A DNA stretch of 64,000 nt, taken from the NCBI GenBank assembly GCA_902806565.1, contig CADCXA010000043.1, positions 186,001 through 250,000 of the forward strand, in the 5' to 3' direction. The DNA is from Hypoxylon rubiginosum. Lineage: Eukaryota > Ascomycota > Sordariomycetes > Xylariales > Hypoxylaceae. The notes beneath the pieces were generated by a model that had not been told where the DNA came from, did no database searches, and saw only the letters and a list, made by a program, of their open reading frames with translations. Position numbers and translations under genes: made by a program. Positions 1 to 12,717 of the stretch are shown here, piece by piece; the first letter of the stretch is position 1; each line of letters opens with the position of its first letter.

Positions 1-2534
1 CCGCGGCTCAGCCTGCCCGCCTGATTAAGATACTATCATATTGTTCTGTTCCGTACCAGGCAAGCAGTTCGGTCTTCGGGCCCAATACCGAGCACAAATA
101 CCACCGATACCACGACACGAGATCTTGGACGAAGCCTGTGCGTAGTATAACGCATGGCTATTAAGCTTGAAATTAGCAAAATGTGGTAATGGCGGGGCAC
201 AAGTGGATTGGTCCAAGGGATTAAAGAGATAGCTCTTGGGATTTCGCTATGCTTTCGACCCCTTAGATTTGGATCGTCAGCTTGGTAAATGCTGGGCCAA
301 GACGGCTTCGGCCCCATCTACCACGCATCAACCGGTATCAACCACGGCGCGTTGAATTAGCTAAGAGCAAGTAGGGAATGGCCTGGAAGATTCCGAGGCC
401 TACCTAGGTAGGTAGATAGGAGGTAAGTAATACATGGGTGTAGTCTGGTAGTGTAGATACGTAGCACGTATGTAGTATTCCGAATTTTACAAAAGGGTCA
501 CACGCATAGGACGTATTTAATAACTGACCATTTTTGGTTGCATTCGAATTGCACCATGGACTTGGTTTTGACGACCCCTACCGTCACTGTCACGATCCTT
601 GTGGTTGCTTTACGGCATCTGATGCGGAGAATTGGACCTATGGAGCCCTCTTATTATGGGTCTTTTTAGCAATAACATGCAGAAGCGTTTGCCGCTCCAC
701 TGCCGAAAATCGCATTCACCCTTCTTTTCCTATTGACGAATTTCTCAGAAACATCGCGATGCTTTTGCGATAATCCGTCGAGGTGATGTTCCTGCGCCGG
801 GAATATCTCGATAAGTAAAGCTCTAAAAGCCTAGCCAGTAACCAGTGGACGGTAACGCGTTTCGATGTTGCAGTTGAAATGGGTCACAGTCACATCGCTG
901 CCACGGCGAATCGGGGAAGCTATCAAAATGCAGATTTCAGCCCCCGATGCTAAGCTCAACGAAGATAATAAGAAAGAGAGCAATGCTAAGCGAGCTAAGA
1001 TTCCTTTTTCACTATTTGGCTCGTCATATGTCATAGTCCGCGCAAGTACATACTATGTAGAAGAAAATGTAAAGTAAAAGTTTCCCCTGCCCCTTTTCCC
1101 CCTCATTCACATAAAAGAACCTAGCTACAGGCTACTCTATACGCGTTACTTAATACAGACAGTGTCCCGAACTTAACCCGTTAGCCATTTAATGTCCCAT
1201 CATTGCTGAGTAATTTTCATTACTTGATTCATGCATCTACACCCGCAATCTACACCCGCAAACCACGCCGTCGCGGCCATCGAGGTTTACTAGATAAGCC
1301 GTAACCTATCTCGGTCCATAAACCCGAAGATGCTAGCATGGTTCCGCGTGGCCTCTCGATGTTCTCTGGATCTTCTTTACTAAACCCCGCAAACTGTTCC
1401 CGAGATCTTTGCTCCATCATGGGGAACTCTTTAGACTCGTCGAATTTTCTCACACGCCACAGAACTTCTCAGCTTTCGGAGATTCCGATGGCCTCAACTT
1501 TGTCTTACGCATTTTAAACATTTCGCCTCAGCTGAGTTAAGTAGCGCCGTCTTTTCGTATCACCTATGAGAGGCAGATAGCGAGACATTATTTTAAGCAT
1601 AACTACCTACCTCCTAGGTACACAAGGGTATATACAGAATATCATACACGGTATATCCTCACGTGAATAAAGCCGCCCCGGTCCTGCGTCACGGAATAAC
1701 GATGCATGACAAGCGTGAGGGGTACCAATAGGACCCCAAACGCGAATCCCACAATCCTGCTTTGACACCTCGGCGAGACTTTAGCGTTTCATTGAAGACA
1801 GAGAGACTACGTCACACCGTTTACTGTCATGCGGCCAAAATGCGGAAGCTCATATCATGTATGTATGTGCTGAACTTGAACGCGGCTGGCTGCCTGAGCT
1901 TGTTAGGCGTCCGAGTAGGAAGTCTTGTCGACTGGGGGAACACGGGCGTAAGGCTTGCATAAGACTTTCAATGACTTGCAGCAAGCCACCCCGAGCATAT
2001 CGCCTAATATGGTAATTAATCTGCCGCAGCCATCCATCATTGGCTCTCCCGGCCACACCCAACCTTCTCATCAAGCCACCGATATCACAAACGATGCACA
2101 TATCATCTTTCTCCTGCAGGGGCCGTTTTTTCTAGACCCCGACCTTCTTTTCCTAGCCGTGGAGAAATGTTGTCTTACGCGGCTGTCCTTGTTCCGAGCG
2201 CTCTTAGGATTGTGGCTGAGAGAACGATGGAGAAGAGCTGAAACTATGTATGCAGTGAACGACGAGTTTTCAATAGTTTCGAACTCGATCCGAGAGGAGG
2301 AGGTCGAGTACAAGGAGTCTCCATGTTCATATAGTAGCCTCAATCTCACTAGTAGATAAATATCTCTTAGTCGAGGGGAAGAGATCGGCAATGTCTTGAA
2401 GCCACACCTTAATACAATCCCCCCTTGTCACGCACATATTATTGATGGTCACGGGTATATAATATTTCTACTCGCCCCCCTCATATCTCGTCTATTTGCT
2501 GTTTTGCTGTCTTTTGGCTTCTCACTCATTCAAG
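1..2534. other. Intergenic, no recognisable gene
   Basis: I found no protein family here on either strand. The open frames are short (134 residues or fewer), lack a recognisable domain and do not join by plausible introns. The stretch holds a TACCTAGGTA palindrome with adjoining TAGG steps (401-420) and a related CCTAGG motif near 1613, of a type dispersed across the intergenic DNA of this window. The last 80 bases before the lipase start contain a TATATAA-like run near 2455, a plausible core promoter element for that gene. Confidence 0.5.
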
Positions 2535-3762
2535 ATGAAGCCATTCAGTTGTGCTTTCATCTCGGCTTTAGCTCTATCTGCCATTGCGACACCTGTCCCC
2601 GGAGCTCTGCGTGTTAATGATCGTGGTATGTATCTCTTGAACTTTCACATACGATACAGCAAGTTAACATATGGTAATAGCTGTGGTAACTGAAGCTGAA
2701 CTATCAACCCTTGAATTCTTCGCCCAATATGCGGCAGCTAGCTATTGTAACAGCGAGGTATCGCTGGGTTCTGTAGTTACCTGCACGGAAAATACCTGTC
2801 CGGATGTCACCGCTGCTGGGGCGACGGTGTTAGCAACATTCAGGTGAGGGCAGCACTTTCACCATCTTTTTCGGCTACCGGAAATAAGCTAACATTCTTA
2901 CCTGTAGCGGAGTTATCACCGATGTCCAAGGGTTTGTCTCTACAGACGACACAAACCAGCTTATCGTAGTGTCGATCAAGGGATCAGAGTCCGTTCGTAA
3001 CTGGATTGCCGAGTCAGTTCATCCATCTCCAGACATATATGTCCTACATCCAGTAAAAATCAGTACTAAACTCTAAGCAGCCTCTCATTCATAGCGGTTC
3101 CCTGCGATCTCGTAGAAGGCTGCTGGGTCCACGTCGGCTTCCTGACGGCGTACAACGAGATAGCAGAGGAGCTGCTAGCCGGCGTAGCCAACGCCACGGC
3201 CGCGTACCCGACGTACCGGACCGTCTTCACGGGCCACTCCCTCGGCGGCGCGGTCAACACCCTCGCCGCCGGCTACGCCCGGAAGCAGGGCTACGCGGTC
3301 GACCTGTACACGTACGGCAGCCCGCGCGTGGGCAACGAGGACTTCGTGAGCTTCGTCACGGCGCAGCCCGGGTCCGAGAGCCGCGTCACGCACCTCGACG
3401 ACCCCGTGCCGCGCCTGCCCCCCATCGTCCTGGGTTACCGCCACACGAGCCCCGAGTACTGGCTGTCGGGCGGCGAGGCTAACACGACCGCCTACGCCGC
3501 CGCCGACGTCAAGGTGTGCGACGGGTTCGCCAACGTCGACTGCAACGCGGGGACTACCGGTCTCGACGGCGACGCGCACGTGTACTACTTCGAGCACATC
3601 TCGGGCTGCGGCCAGGAGGGCATCTCGTTCCGGCGGAGGAGGAGGGACGTGACGAAGGATATGGCGACGAAGGAGCCCGAGGACATCTCCGACGAGGACC
3701 TGGAAGCCAAGCTCAACGACTGGGTCGCGCAAGATCGCGAGTACGTGTCGACGATGGAATGA
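2535..3762 (+). CDS. Secreted class 3 lipase (fungal triacylglycerol lipase / feruloyl esterase fold)
   Basis: Predicted secreted alpha/beta-hydrolase that cleaves ester bonds of acylglycerols or related esters. Hand-spliced exons are 2535-2625, 2681-2843, 2908-3012 and 3081-3762, giving 346 residues. The start is the ATG followed by a signal peptide (basic MKPF, then a hydrophobic run to about residue 20). The FAQYAAASYC segment is typical of Thermomyces-type lipases. The nucleophile elbow GHSLGG places Ser173. HLDDPVPRLPP carries the likely catalytic Asp and YYFEHISGC the catalytic His. Paired cysteines fit a secreted, disulfide-bonded enzyme. A basic patch (RRRRR) followed by an acidic tail of about 45 residues is an unusual C-terminal addition. 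Exon 4 is much more G+C rich than the first three. The family is secure; substrate preference cannot be read from sequence. Confidence 0.92.
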
Positions 3763-4409
3763 TTTATCTTGCTATTTACCTAATTCTTGTATCTTATTTT
3801 ATCATATTTTTCGCATTATTATAACGAGCTATGGCGTAAAGGGGGACCTGGTTTAAAGAGATGAATAATAATCGGAACATATACAGCCGTACGTGTATTT
3901 TAACTCGGCCGATGCCTCATCTGACACCGGCGATAGTGTATAATAACATTTAAGTACCGTTGCTTCTCTACCCAGGTAGCTTCAGGAGATGGAGTTCAAT
4001 TACCCTGAAGAAGTTGACCCTCGTAGGCATCAATGTGAGATATCAATGGAAGACTTCGCTGGCTCCTATGTTAAGTACCTTTAAGGGCAATTCCTCGATC
4101 ACGTCGTTTAACTGAGAGGTACCGAGCAGGAGAAGACGGTAGCAGGGAATCAACTTTGGAGGAAATCGGGGAGTACTGTTCCGGTCTCTGTTTCTCGCGA
4201 AATGAAGACTGAATACATATATGGGATAGTGAGATCTATGAATTTGCATACCTGGTAACTGTCATCCCATGTTAGTAAGGTGACAGCGCAAGGCGTACAA
4301 TATTTTAACCTACCTAAGGTACCTACCGGCTCCAAATATTCTTCAAGAGACACCACACTCCCTTCAGTACGATCTTACTTACTAGCTAACACCCTATGGA
4401 ACCTCAGAC
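3763..4409. other. Intergenic between convergent lipase and monooxygenase genes
   Basis: Both genes end towards this stretch, so it should hold two 3' untranslated regions and their polyadenylation signals. I see A/T-rich runs after 3763, but no gene, tRNA or repeat structure beyond a single TACCTAAGGTACC palindrome near 4311-4323. Confidence 0.5.
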
Positions 4410-6156
4410 TCAACCAGCCACGTCAAGATGCGGATCCGTCTTCTCCACGTCCTCCAGCGCCGTCACCTCCGCCTCCGCAGGCTCGTACCGAAACCCGAGC
4501 TCTTCGAGCGTCTTCGCCTTGCGCCCCGTCTTTTCGAACTGCATCTTGGCCTCGGCGTAGATGCTTCGCTGCCAGAGCATCTCCTCGTTCCAGAACGGGG
4601 GTTCTTTCCCACCCGCCTCCCCCTTCTTCGTATCCCGCGCCACCCACTCGTGCAGCTCGTTAATATACCGGCCGTCGGCGCCCTTGGGGAACACGTGGAA
4701 CTTGCCGGGGCCCGCGGCGGCGTCGGCGTCGGCGCGCGCCCAGGCCTCGAGGGTCGCGCGCGGCGGCGGCGGCAGCCGGCCCGACCACAGGCGAGCGAAC
4801 GCCGCCGCCTGGGACTCGGCTAGCGGGAACGGGATCACCTTGATGGGCAGGCCGGGGAAGGCGAGGGTCGGGTGCTCGACTTGCAGGAAGTGCTTGGCCA
4901 GGCCCCGCACCCGGCGGCCGTCCGTGACGGGCGGCGGGGAGAGGGAGAGGAAGGGGAACGTGTAGAGGTAGCCCGTGCAGAAGAGCACGGCGTCGATGTC
5001 TTTTTCGATTGTGGTTCCGTCGTTGTCGTTGTCGTCGGAATAGAACTCGATGGCCCGGTCTTCGATAAGAAATCGCTTGATCTGGCCGATTTCTTCGACT
5101 CTCCCGATATGCTCGAGCATCTCGGGGGGTGTCTTGGTACGCACCGATAGCAGAAGGCGCTGGGACACACGTTGGATCTGATGAGTGATGTCTAGACCGC
5201 TGGGCCCGTTACCAATGATGACGACCTAGAGTATTTCTGTTAGCTATGAGTTGTGAAGAAATACATGCTTAGGTAGGTAGGCAACTAATAATCACCTTCT
5301 TGTCGCGGTAGGTTTCGGCATTGCGATAGAGCTTTGAGTGCAAGATCAACCCTGGATATGCCGCGTTGAACTCGGAGATATTCTCTATGCTATCTGGGAT
5401 ATACGGCGTCGAGTAGTGGCCCGAGGCTACGACCACGGCGTCGTACGTGTCATGCGTCTCTTCGCCTGTGAGTAAGTTCTTGATGCGCACATCCCATTGG
5501 TCTCGCTGGTGATCTTGTCGTAAAGCGACACTGGTTACTTGTGTCGAGAACTTGACGAGGTGTCTGACATCCCTCGCGTACCTTACTAGATACTCCTGCA
5601 CGTCTTGCCTAGTCGGGAAAATCTCGCAGCCGTCTCTAAACGCTAGGTCCGAGTACTTCATTAAAGTATGTGGAATATTGGTATTTAAATCGTCATACTG
5701 TCGGCATCGTCAGTTCGACTGGCTTTCCTTATTATACGGAGTGCTACGTTTGATATTATTCTCTGGGTGTAGCGCAAACTCACCATCGGTGAAGGAAACA
5801 CGGGCTTCCCTCTGCTGTCTCCCCCCTTTCCTGGCTCATAAATCGGGGCATCTTGCGGATCACTCTGTGGGATTTGGACTGTGCCCGAGGGCGTCGCGCT
5901 ATAGTACCATCTGGTTGATCCATGAGCTCATTATCATTATCACCTATGATCGACACAGTAAACAGTAGTAGCTCTTACACGCCGCCGACCTCGCTTTGCT
6001 TTTCGAATATGTCTATTCTTTGAAATCTCTCAGCAAATAGATACTGGAAAGGTTAGCATCTTGATTGAGTATCTTTTTAACAGCTGAATGATTTACCTTG
6101 GCCGCTGATAATCCACTAGGGCCTGCTCCAATTACTGCTACGCGGGAGATGTTCAT
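4410..6156 (-). CDS. Flavin-containing monooxygenase (FMO-like)
   Basis: FAD/NADPH-dependent enzyme expected to oxygenate soft nucleophiles (N or S) in small molecules. Exons on the minus strand: 6156-6097, 6043-5979, 5910-5784, 5697-5296 and 5225-4410, giving 489 residues, a usual length for the family. Residues 9-15 hold the FAD-binding IGAGPSG. Residues 198-208 read YPGLILHSKLY, matching the FMO fingerprint FxGxxxHxxxY/F with Tyr for Phe. Residues 223-228 hold the NADP-binding GNGPSG. GHYSTPYIP and a C-terminal FCTGY (the FATGY motif of the family) are also present. No signal peptide is evident. It is convergent with the lipase and lies in the same orientation as RAD7 upstream, with no obvious functional link. 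It could be a secondary-metabolism enzyme, but no biosynthetic core gene lies nearby. Confidence 0.9.
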
Positions 6157-6557
6157 GACGCGAAGGGGGAGTCGCCGCGCGCGAGACGTATCGTGCTATG
6201 ATAAAGGCACCGAAGGATGACTGCTTGCGAATGCCTCCATATATCGATGGTTTTATATACAGCTAATATAACTAAAGCTAGCAATAAGTTATAGATCGTC
6301 CGAGATCCCTAAGAGATCATGTTCATGGGATGTCCGTCGGCATGACTGATAGGTGGTGAGATATAAAAGCGGGCCACGGTTGCGCAATTCTCGGCCGGCG
6401 CCGGAATCGGATACATGAACTACTCGAATTGCTCAAGGTCATCTGTATACGAACTTGCCGTGAAACTAGGCGAAACTAAACGCAAAATATGGGGATACGA
6501 TTCATACTAATGCCTCATTTATGGCATTTCGTATCACGTGAATCATCTGGGTTACGT

Positions 6558-6623
6558 ACAAGAAGCCAAACGCATTACAAGAAGCCAAATACATTACAAG
6601 AAGCCAACCACATTACAAGAAGC
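6558..6623. repeat. 19-base tandem repeat, three full copies plus a partial fourth
   Basis: Units beginning ACAAGAAGCCAA repeat at 6558, 6577 and 6596, with a partial copy from 6615. They differ at a few internal positions. The array lies in the 618-base intergenic stretch between the monooxygenase start (6156) and the RAD7 stop (6775). I see nothing else in that stretch. Confidence 0.85.
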
Positions 6624-6774
6624 TTAGCAAAGCTATTGGCCAACGAAAATGTTGGCGAGACTCGTAGTAAAAAAAGAAAAATAACCTTGCAAACTTGCCG
6701 AGACGGACACTCCATGAGGATGTTGTGTGTCCTACGATGAGTCCCAGCACTCCCGTCATTCAATCTCCCGTCAT

Positions 6775-8689
6775 TCAATCCTCGGTTCCTTCTATGACCA
6801 TTCCCGTTGCGTTCGGCATGCCGACCAGAATCTTGCCTCTAGGGACACGGACATCCTTCACCTGTAAAATATGAGATTAGCTACATCTCACTTGGGAGAA
6901 TTGTGTATATTGCTTCTGGCTTGAAGCGGAGGCAACTTACCTTCATGCAACCAAATATGTTCAGCTTCTTCAGCTTAGGACAGCATCGGAAGATCGACCC
7001 AACGACAAGATCTGTAACCTCCTCGCAGAAGCTGATTTCTATATCCAACAGCTCAGGATAGGCCTTGCCGGCCGAGAATGCGTCCTCGAACGCTTCTGCT
7101 TCAATGTGCCTGCAGCCGTGTACAGAGAGCTTCTTCAGGCGCTTGCCCGAGTGGTGCATCATAGCTCGAAAGCCATCCGAACAGAGACCTACCGCGTGGG
7201 GGTTCTCTTTGGGAGCATGCGCGTCGACATAGCGACACACTTCAAGGTCGATGAACTGAAGCGGTAGGTTCTTCCAACCTGTGAAGAGCCTGGCGAAACC
7301 TGCGTCGGTCATGCGCTCACTGTGTGTGATACGGAGCTTCGTCAAAGAAGTACAATGGTCATGAAGTGCATCGAGCAAGCGATCATCGACTTCGGGAACC
7401 ATTCTGACAGAGAATGTGTGCAACTGTTTGCCGATGTTCTTGACAACGTGAACGTATGCCTTGGTCGAAGTCTCCTTGACAAGCTGCAGACTTAGGTGCT
7501 GGAGGGTTTTGAGGCGTGCGATGTGCTTGATGCCTTCGTCGGACACCTCTTGGTTGTGACAGATCTTCAGGTGGGTCAATGACGGGCAGTGCTTCTGGAG
7601 AGATTTCACGGTCTTATCACTGAAATGCTTATCCGTGAAGTAGACGCGAAGGGCTTTAAGACCATCACCTTTGGCCTTCAGATACTTCTCCCAGCATGCC
7701 TCAGTGATCAGGTTCGCGCCGTGAAGGTAGATGCTGTCTAGGACGATGTGTCTGGAAATCAGGTATTCCATCGTGCTGTCCTTGAACTGAATTGCGTTGC
7801 GCAACTTCAGATTCTTGAGCTTGGAACAGGTCTGGAATATTCGTTCGTAGTCACCTGGGTCCAGACGAGCTGCGTCGTACAAGCAGATATCCTCGGCCTC
7901 GGATTGGAGGAACAGGTTCAAGGTGTGAGGATTGAGGAGGCGGCGCTTGGACAGTTGTCTGGCTATGCGATCGATGACCTGAGGGGAAGAATGGCCCAGG
8001 TCGTCGGCGAGGTCAATGTTGTTAGCTAGAGTCTCAACGCAGAGAGTAAAAAGGCTCTTCACTCCGACCTGGCCATCCAGTAACTGGCTCATTAGCTTTC
8101 TTCGTCCTTTGCCGCTGGCGGGACCGGCTGCCGCCTTCTTCTTGCCATTCTTCTTGGCGGCCTTCTCTTGGTCGTCTAGTTTGCTGCTACACTTTGGGCA
8201 GAGAAAACCATCCTCTGGTCCCTTGCGCGTGTATGCGGTCACAGTGAAGCGTTTCTTGCATTCTTCGCAATTCTCTATCTGGCCGGGTACAGGTATGAAG
8301 GTGGAATTGTATATCGTGAGGGCGATGTCATCGTCATCTTGGTCTGAGTTGTACACCTTGCGTCTCTTGAAAGTCTTACTATCCTTGATCTTCGCAATTG
8401 CCTGGGCTTGCTTCTTGCGCTTTTGCGCTTTAGCCAGGCGGGTGGCTACAGACGTTGACGGGTCGTCTTCATCATCGTTCTCCTTACCATCTGCAGTTTG
8501 GAGGGCAGCTTCAGCACGACGACGGGCGTTGACGCGAATTCCTGCAGCTGAGATGTTTTGGGAGGCGAGGTAGTCAGTGAGGGCAGACTGAGGTCCGCGA
8601 ATACTATGAGAGGTTATGAGTATGAATTAACCGTACATTGGGATATGCTATTATATGAGTATCATTATGACGTACAGGTTGTTAGCCAT
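6775..8689 (-). CDS. RAD7: DNA repair protein RAD7 (leucine-rich repeat, global-genome NER)
   Basis: Partner of RAD16 in the complex that finds UV lesions in non-transcribed chromatin (NEF4 in yeast). Exons on minus: 8689-8676, 8603-6941 and 6861-6775, giving 587 residues (the yeast protein has 565). The 14-base first exon encodes MANNL and the frame then runs into IRGPQSALTDYL, the conserved RAD7 N-terminus; the donor there is GTACGT. Residues 117/120 and 140/143 form a Cys-x2-Cys...Cys-x2-Cys zinc site. The rest is a chain of leucine-rich repeats (for example LTHLKICHNQEVSDEGIKHI). The last intron has a GTAAGT donor at 6940, and the final exon encodes a short conserved-looking tail ending TED. 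A charged segment (residues 40-80) precedes the zinc site. RAD16 lies divergently 1,052 bases away. Confidence 0.95.
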
Positions 8690-9741
8690 ATTGTCGGCGC
8701 AAGGAAAACCCTCAATCAATCTGGTTGGTTTCTTGATCTGATTTATGACGTTTCCTTATGGGGTCTGGCGATTAGACAATATGTGAGGGAAATACAGCGT
8801 GACTCATTCGAGAAGTATCAGACGACGTTCAGACGACGTGCGCGATACGACTTGCGCGACTGGACAATATGAGATATGGGGGACTGGTTATGGAGACGGA
8901 GATGGAGATGGAGTAAAGGGAGATCAAAGAAAGAAAAAACAATAAAAAGGGAAAAAGACAGAGACTTGGTAGTAGCAGTTCTCTGTCCCTATTGTTTTTC
9001 CTTTTGCGGTTGCTGATGTTTTGCTTTGAAAACCCACCTACTTTCCTACTAGGGAGGAAAAGGCCGAAACACGATTGCCACCTGCACTATCAGACTATCT
9101 CATAGAAGGCGCGTTAAGTAGTTCCCCTTTAGTGTTTAATGGGATCTTTTTGGCGTCTCCGAGGGGGCACTGCGGGGTACCGTAGTGGGTGCTAGCCGGT
9201 GCTAGCGTGGGTCGGCGTCAGGAATTCAGGGGTTTAAATTGCTTTTTCACTGTTTTGATTGGTTGTTATTCGATTAAGTCGAATAATGCGCCGTTGCTGC
9301 CGTGCCCAGTGGCGATTAACTCACGTGTTTTCCTGTAGTGCTCGCGACTTCCACCGGCGCAACGGCGCAACGGCGCAACGGTGCAACGGCACAACCCAGC
9401 AACCGTTTTTCCTTTGGCTTGACGCTTGTTCCTTTTTTTAATCTTTTAATCTTTTCACTTTTCATACACTTCACCGCGTCACACCGTTCGCGTTGTTTTC
9501 TTTCATTCACTTCTTCCACACGCACCTTGCACACATTGCACACATTGCACACATTGTCACTTTCTGTCCAGTGTATAGTTCAGGCAAAGACACTTGTCTC
9601 CCTTTGCCCCCTTCAGCCCTTGATTCACTGACAAGACAAGTGATAACTTGTGTGAATGCCTTACTTCAATTGATCAATCCTTCGTCCTGTCCCCACCATC
9701 TCCGTCGCAACTTGAAATTCACATACATAATTGACGGCAGA
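8690..9741. promoter_or_regulatory. Shared divergent promoter of RAD7 and RAD16
   Basis: This 1,052-base stretch separates the start codons of two genes whose products form one complex. It contains purine-rich runs near 8890-8960, an 8-base tandem repeat (9356-9395) and three 9-base steps of GCACACATT near 9529-9555. The RAD16 5' untranslated region is probably long, since an open frame extends upstream of the chosen ATG but looks like low-complexity leader. I could not recognise a specific damage-response operator. Confidence 0.55.
9356..9395. repeat. 8-base tandem repeat (GGCGCAAC x 5, last two copies imperfect)
   Basis: Five consecutive GGCGCAAC-type units, the fourth and fifth each with one or two changes. 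They lie about 350 bases upstream of the RAD16 start inside the shared RAD7/RAD16 promoter region. Confidence 0.85.
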
Positions 9742-12717
9742 ATGGCGCCACGAACGAGGCGCTCTGTGGCACTGGTTCAGGATAACCCTGTCCTAGACAG
9801 TGCTAATGACGCCGATGCCGATGTTCAACCTACTCTACCCTCTAAGTCTGCTACTACCGCTAACAGCTCAACTTCATCTGCACCCACCCCGAGCGCCACG
9901 ATTTCCGACAGCGAGTACTCGACTCCGGCAACTAGCAATGCTGTGACTCCAGCTCCGTCTGTCTCGGTGAATCTTCCTGTCGCAAAAGCTACTGCGACGG
10001 CAAGTGGACGTCGATCTATTCTTGCGCTCGAGCTACCCGACATCCCCCAAGACATGCCGCCCAAACCCCAGGGGTTTCGCAGCACTAGACGCCGATCTGC
10101 ACCTGTCTCGTACAAAGAAGATTCAGAGGAGGAAGACGACGATGATTATTTCCCTGGGGATACGTCTCGAAGTGCCGCAATGGCGCGAAAGCTCCAACGA
10201 GAGGAAGATCTGAAGGCCACTTCGTCCTCTACTTTCGCATCCCACAAGACTGACGCTAAAGGAAAAGGAAAACTCACTGTCCGTGGCAAGCGAATTTTAC
10301 CAACAGAATTCAATAACGACGATGATGAAGATGAAGAGGATGAGTTGTCGCAGAAGCCTGGCCGACGCGACACCAAGAAGCTCAAATTATCCGAGCTTCG
10401 TGATGATAATGATGAACAAGAGGAGGGAGACGATGGTCCCGATTCGACTGCCTCTGCCCAGAACGATCCGACTCCGGTCACAGCCTCGGAATTGTCGCGT
10501 CGTATCACTCAAAAAGCCAGGATGATGAGGAAGAAGAAGTTCGAGGACTTTCACCCCGACCTCGTTACCATGTGGACCGACCTTGAGAAGATGCCTGCTC
10601 TTAAGGCTGGCAAAGCTAAACAACCGGATACCATTTCGCGCCAGCTGAAACCATTTCAGCTTGAGGGTCTTGCTTGGATGGTGGCCATGGAGAAAACGAA
10701 GTGGAAGGGTGGTCTCCTCGGCGATGAGATGGGACTTGGCAAGACAATACAAGCGGTCTCTCTTATCATGTCCGATCACCCAGCGAAGGCGCCATCCTTG
10801 GTGCTTGTGCCTCCCGTCGCATTGATGCAGTGGACTAACGAGATTGAGTCCTACACCAATGGGAAGCTGAAGACATTCATCTACCATGGGACCAACACTA
10901 AGGTCAAGAAGATGACGGTCAGGGATCTGAAGAAATTCGATGTTATCATGATGTCGTACAACTCATTGGAGTCTATGTTCCGCAAGCAGGAGAAGGGCGT
11001 CAAGAGAAAGGAGGGGACCTACATGGAGAAAAGTCCTATCCACATGATTAAGTTTCACCGTGTGATTCTGGACGAAGCTCATTCCATCAAGGTACGGCGA
11101 CAATGACCCATTTTTGTGCCCCAACTAACAGAGTGGTGTAGTCCAGAACGACCATGACCGCTAAAGCTTGTTTCGCTTTGAAGGCTGATGTAAGTGGCAT
11201 TTTTTTCTTTCCCCTTAGCGACTGTTATTTTATAAGCATCGAAATAATCACTAACTTACATTAACAAAGCACCGATGGGCGTTATCGGGAACCCCAGTTC
11301 AGAATAGAATCGGAGAGTTCGTCTCGCTCCTTCGTTTCTTACGACTTGCCCCCTTTGCATCCTACTTTTGCAAACAGTGCGACTGTTCCCATATCGAGTG
11401 GGAACCCGACGAGGCAGGTAACTGCAAGCATTGTGAGTATCTATCTATGTTAAACCAAATAGTTCTTAGGGTGGCTAATTTATTTCAGGTGAACACTACA
11501 TGATGCAGCATGTCTCAGTCTTCAATCTCGAGATCCTGACTCCTCTGACCAAGTTCGGCAACCATGGTGACGGAAAGAAGGGCTTCCAGAAGCTTCGTCT
11601 GCTGACTGACCAAATCATGCTGCGCCGTCTCAAGAAGGACCATATGAATGCCATGGAACTTCCGGTGAAGGAGACCGTGGTGGATCGTCAGTTCTTTTCC
11701 GAAGTAGAGGCCGACTTCGCAAGCAGCATAATGAGCACCAACCAACGCAAATTCAACACTTACGTTGAACAAGGTGTTATGCTGAACAATTATGCGAACA
11801 TTTTCGGATTGATCATGCAGATGCGACAAGTCGCAGATCATCCCGATTTGATCTTGAAGAAGACCGGTGAGGGTGGACAAAATATCCTTGTCTGCTGCAT
11901 CTGTGACGAGGCCGCGGAGGAAGCGATCCGATCAAGATGCAAACATGACTTTTGTCGGTCTTGTGCGGAGAGCTACATTAACTCCCAGGAAGAACCTGAT
12001 TGTCCACGTTGCCACATCCCGTTGTCGATCGATCTCGAACAGCCCGAGATGGAGCAAGATGAAGCTCTGGTCAAGAAATCCTCTATCATCAACCGTATCA
12101 AGATGGAGAGCTGGACATCATCATCTAAGATCGAGCTGCTGGTGCACGAATTGCACAGGCTGCGTTCAGATAACGCATCCCACAAATCGATTATATTCTC
12201 TCAATTCACCACGATGCTCCAACTTATTGAGTGGCGTCTTCGGCGAGCCGGTATTACTACAGTCATGCTCGATGGAAGTATGACACCGGCCCAGCGACAA
12301 GCTTCTATTAACCATTTCATGAACAACGTTGACGTCGAGTGTTTCCTGGTGTCCCTGAAGGCAGGCGGAGTGGCCCTGAATCTCACAGAGGCTTCTCGTG
12401 TCTTCATTGTCGACCCGTAAGTTATCAACCCCCCCCTCTGTCTGTCCCCTTATTCCCTCATAAAAGAGATGCTAATCAAAATTTCTAGCTGGTGGAACCC
12501 AAGTTTGGAGTGGCAGAGCGCTGATCGATGCCATCGTATCGGGCAGACGCGCCCCTGTATCATCACTCGACTGTGTATTGAGGACTCCGTGGAGAGCAGA
12601 ATGGTGTTGCTTCAGGAGAAGAAAGCTAGGATGATCAACTCTACGGTCAACTCTGATGATGCATCCATGGACGCCCTGACACAGGAGGACCTTCAGTTCC
12701 TTTTTAGAGGCTCATAA
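9742..12717 (+). CDS. RAD16: RAD16: SNF2-family ATPase with embedded RING finger
   Basis: DNA translocase and probable ubiquitin ligase that works with RAD7 in global-genome nucleotide excision repair. Exons: 9742-11091, 11142-11189, 11270-11432, 11489-12416 and 12489-12717, giving 905 residues. The N-terminal 250 residues are acidic, Ser/Thr-rich and disordered-looking. Walker A is DEMGLGKT with Lys334, and the DEAH box is residues 444-447. A C3HC4 RING lies at about 655-700 ([17 protein letters not shown] and CRSCAESYI, then CPRC). The C-terminal helicase lobe shows [18 protein letters not shown] and the [11 protein letters not shown] motif VI. The RING sits between the two ATPase lobes, which is diagnostic of RAD16/RAD5-type proteins; absence of a HIRAN domain and pairing with RAD7 favour RAD16. 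All four introns interrupt conserved sequence that reads through cleanly once joined. Confidence 0.96.

Noticed and set aside
1955..2359. 134-residue frame on the plus strand, with a 106-residue frame opposite
   Set aside because: No domain, no plausible introns linking to other exons, and compositional bias alone can keep both strands open.
9742..12717. RAD5-type translesion factor instead of RAD16
   Set aside because: No N-terminal HIRAN domain is seen and the neighbouring gene is RAD7, the RAD16 partner.
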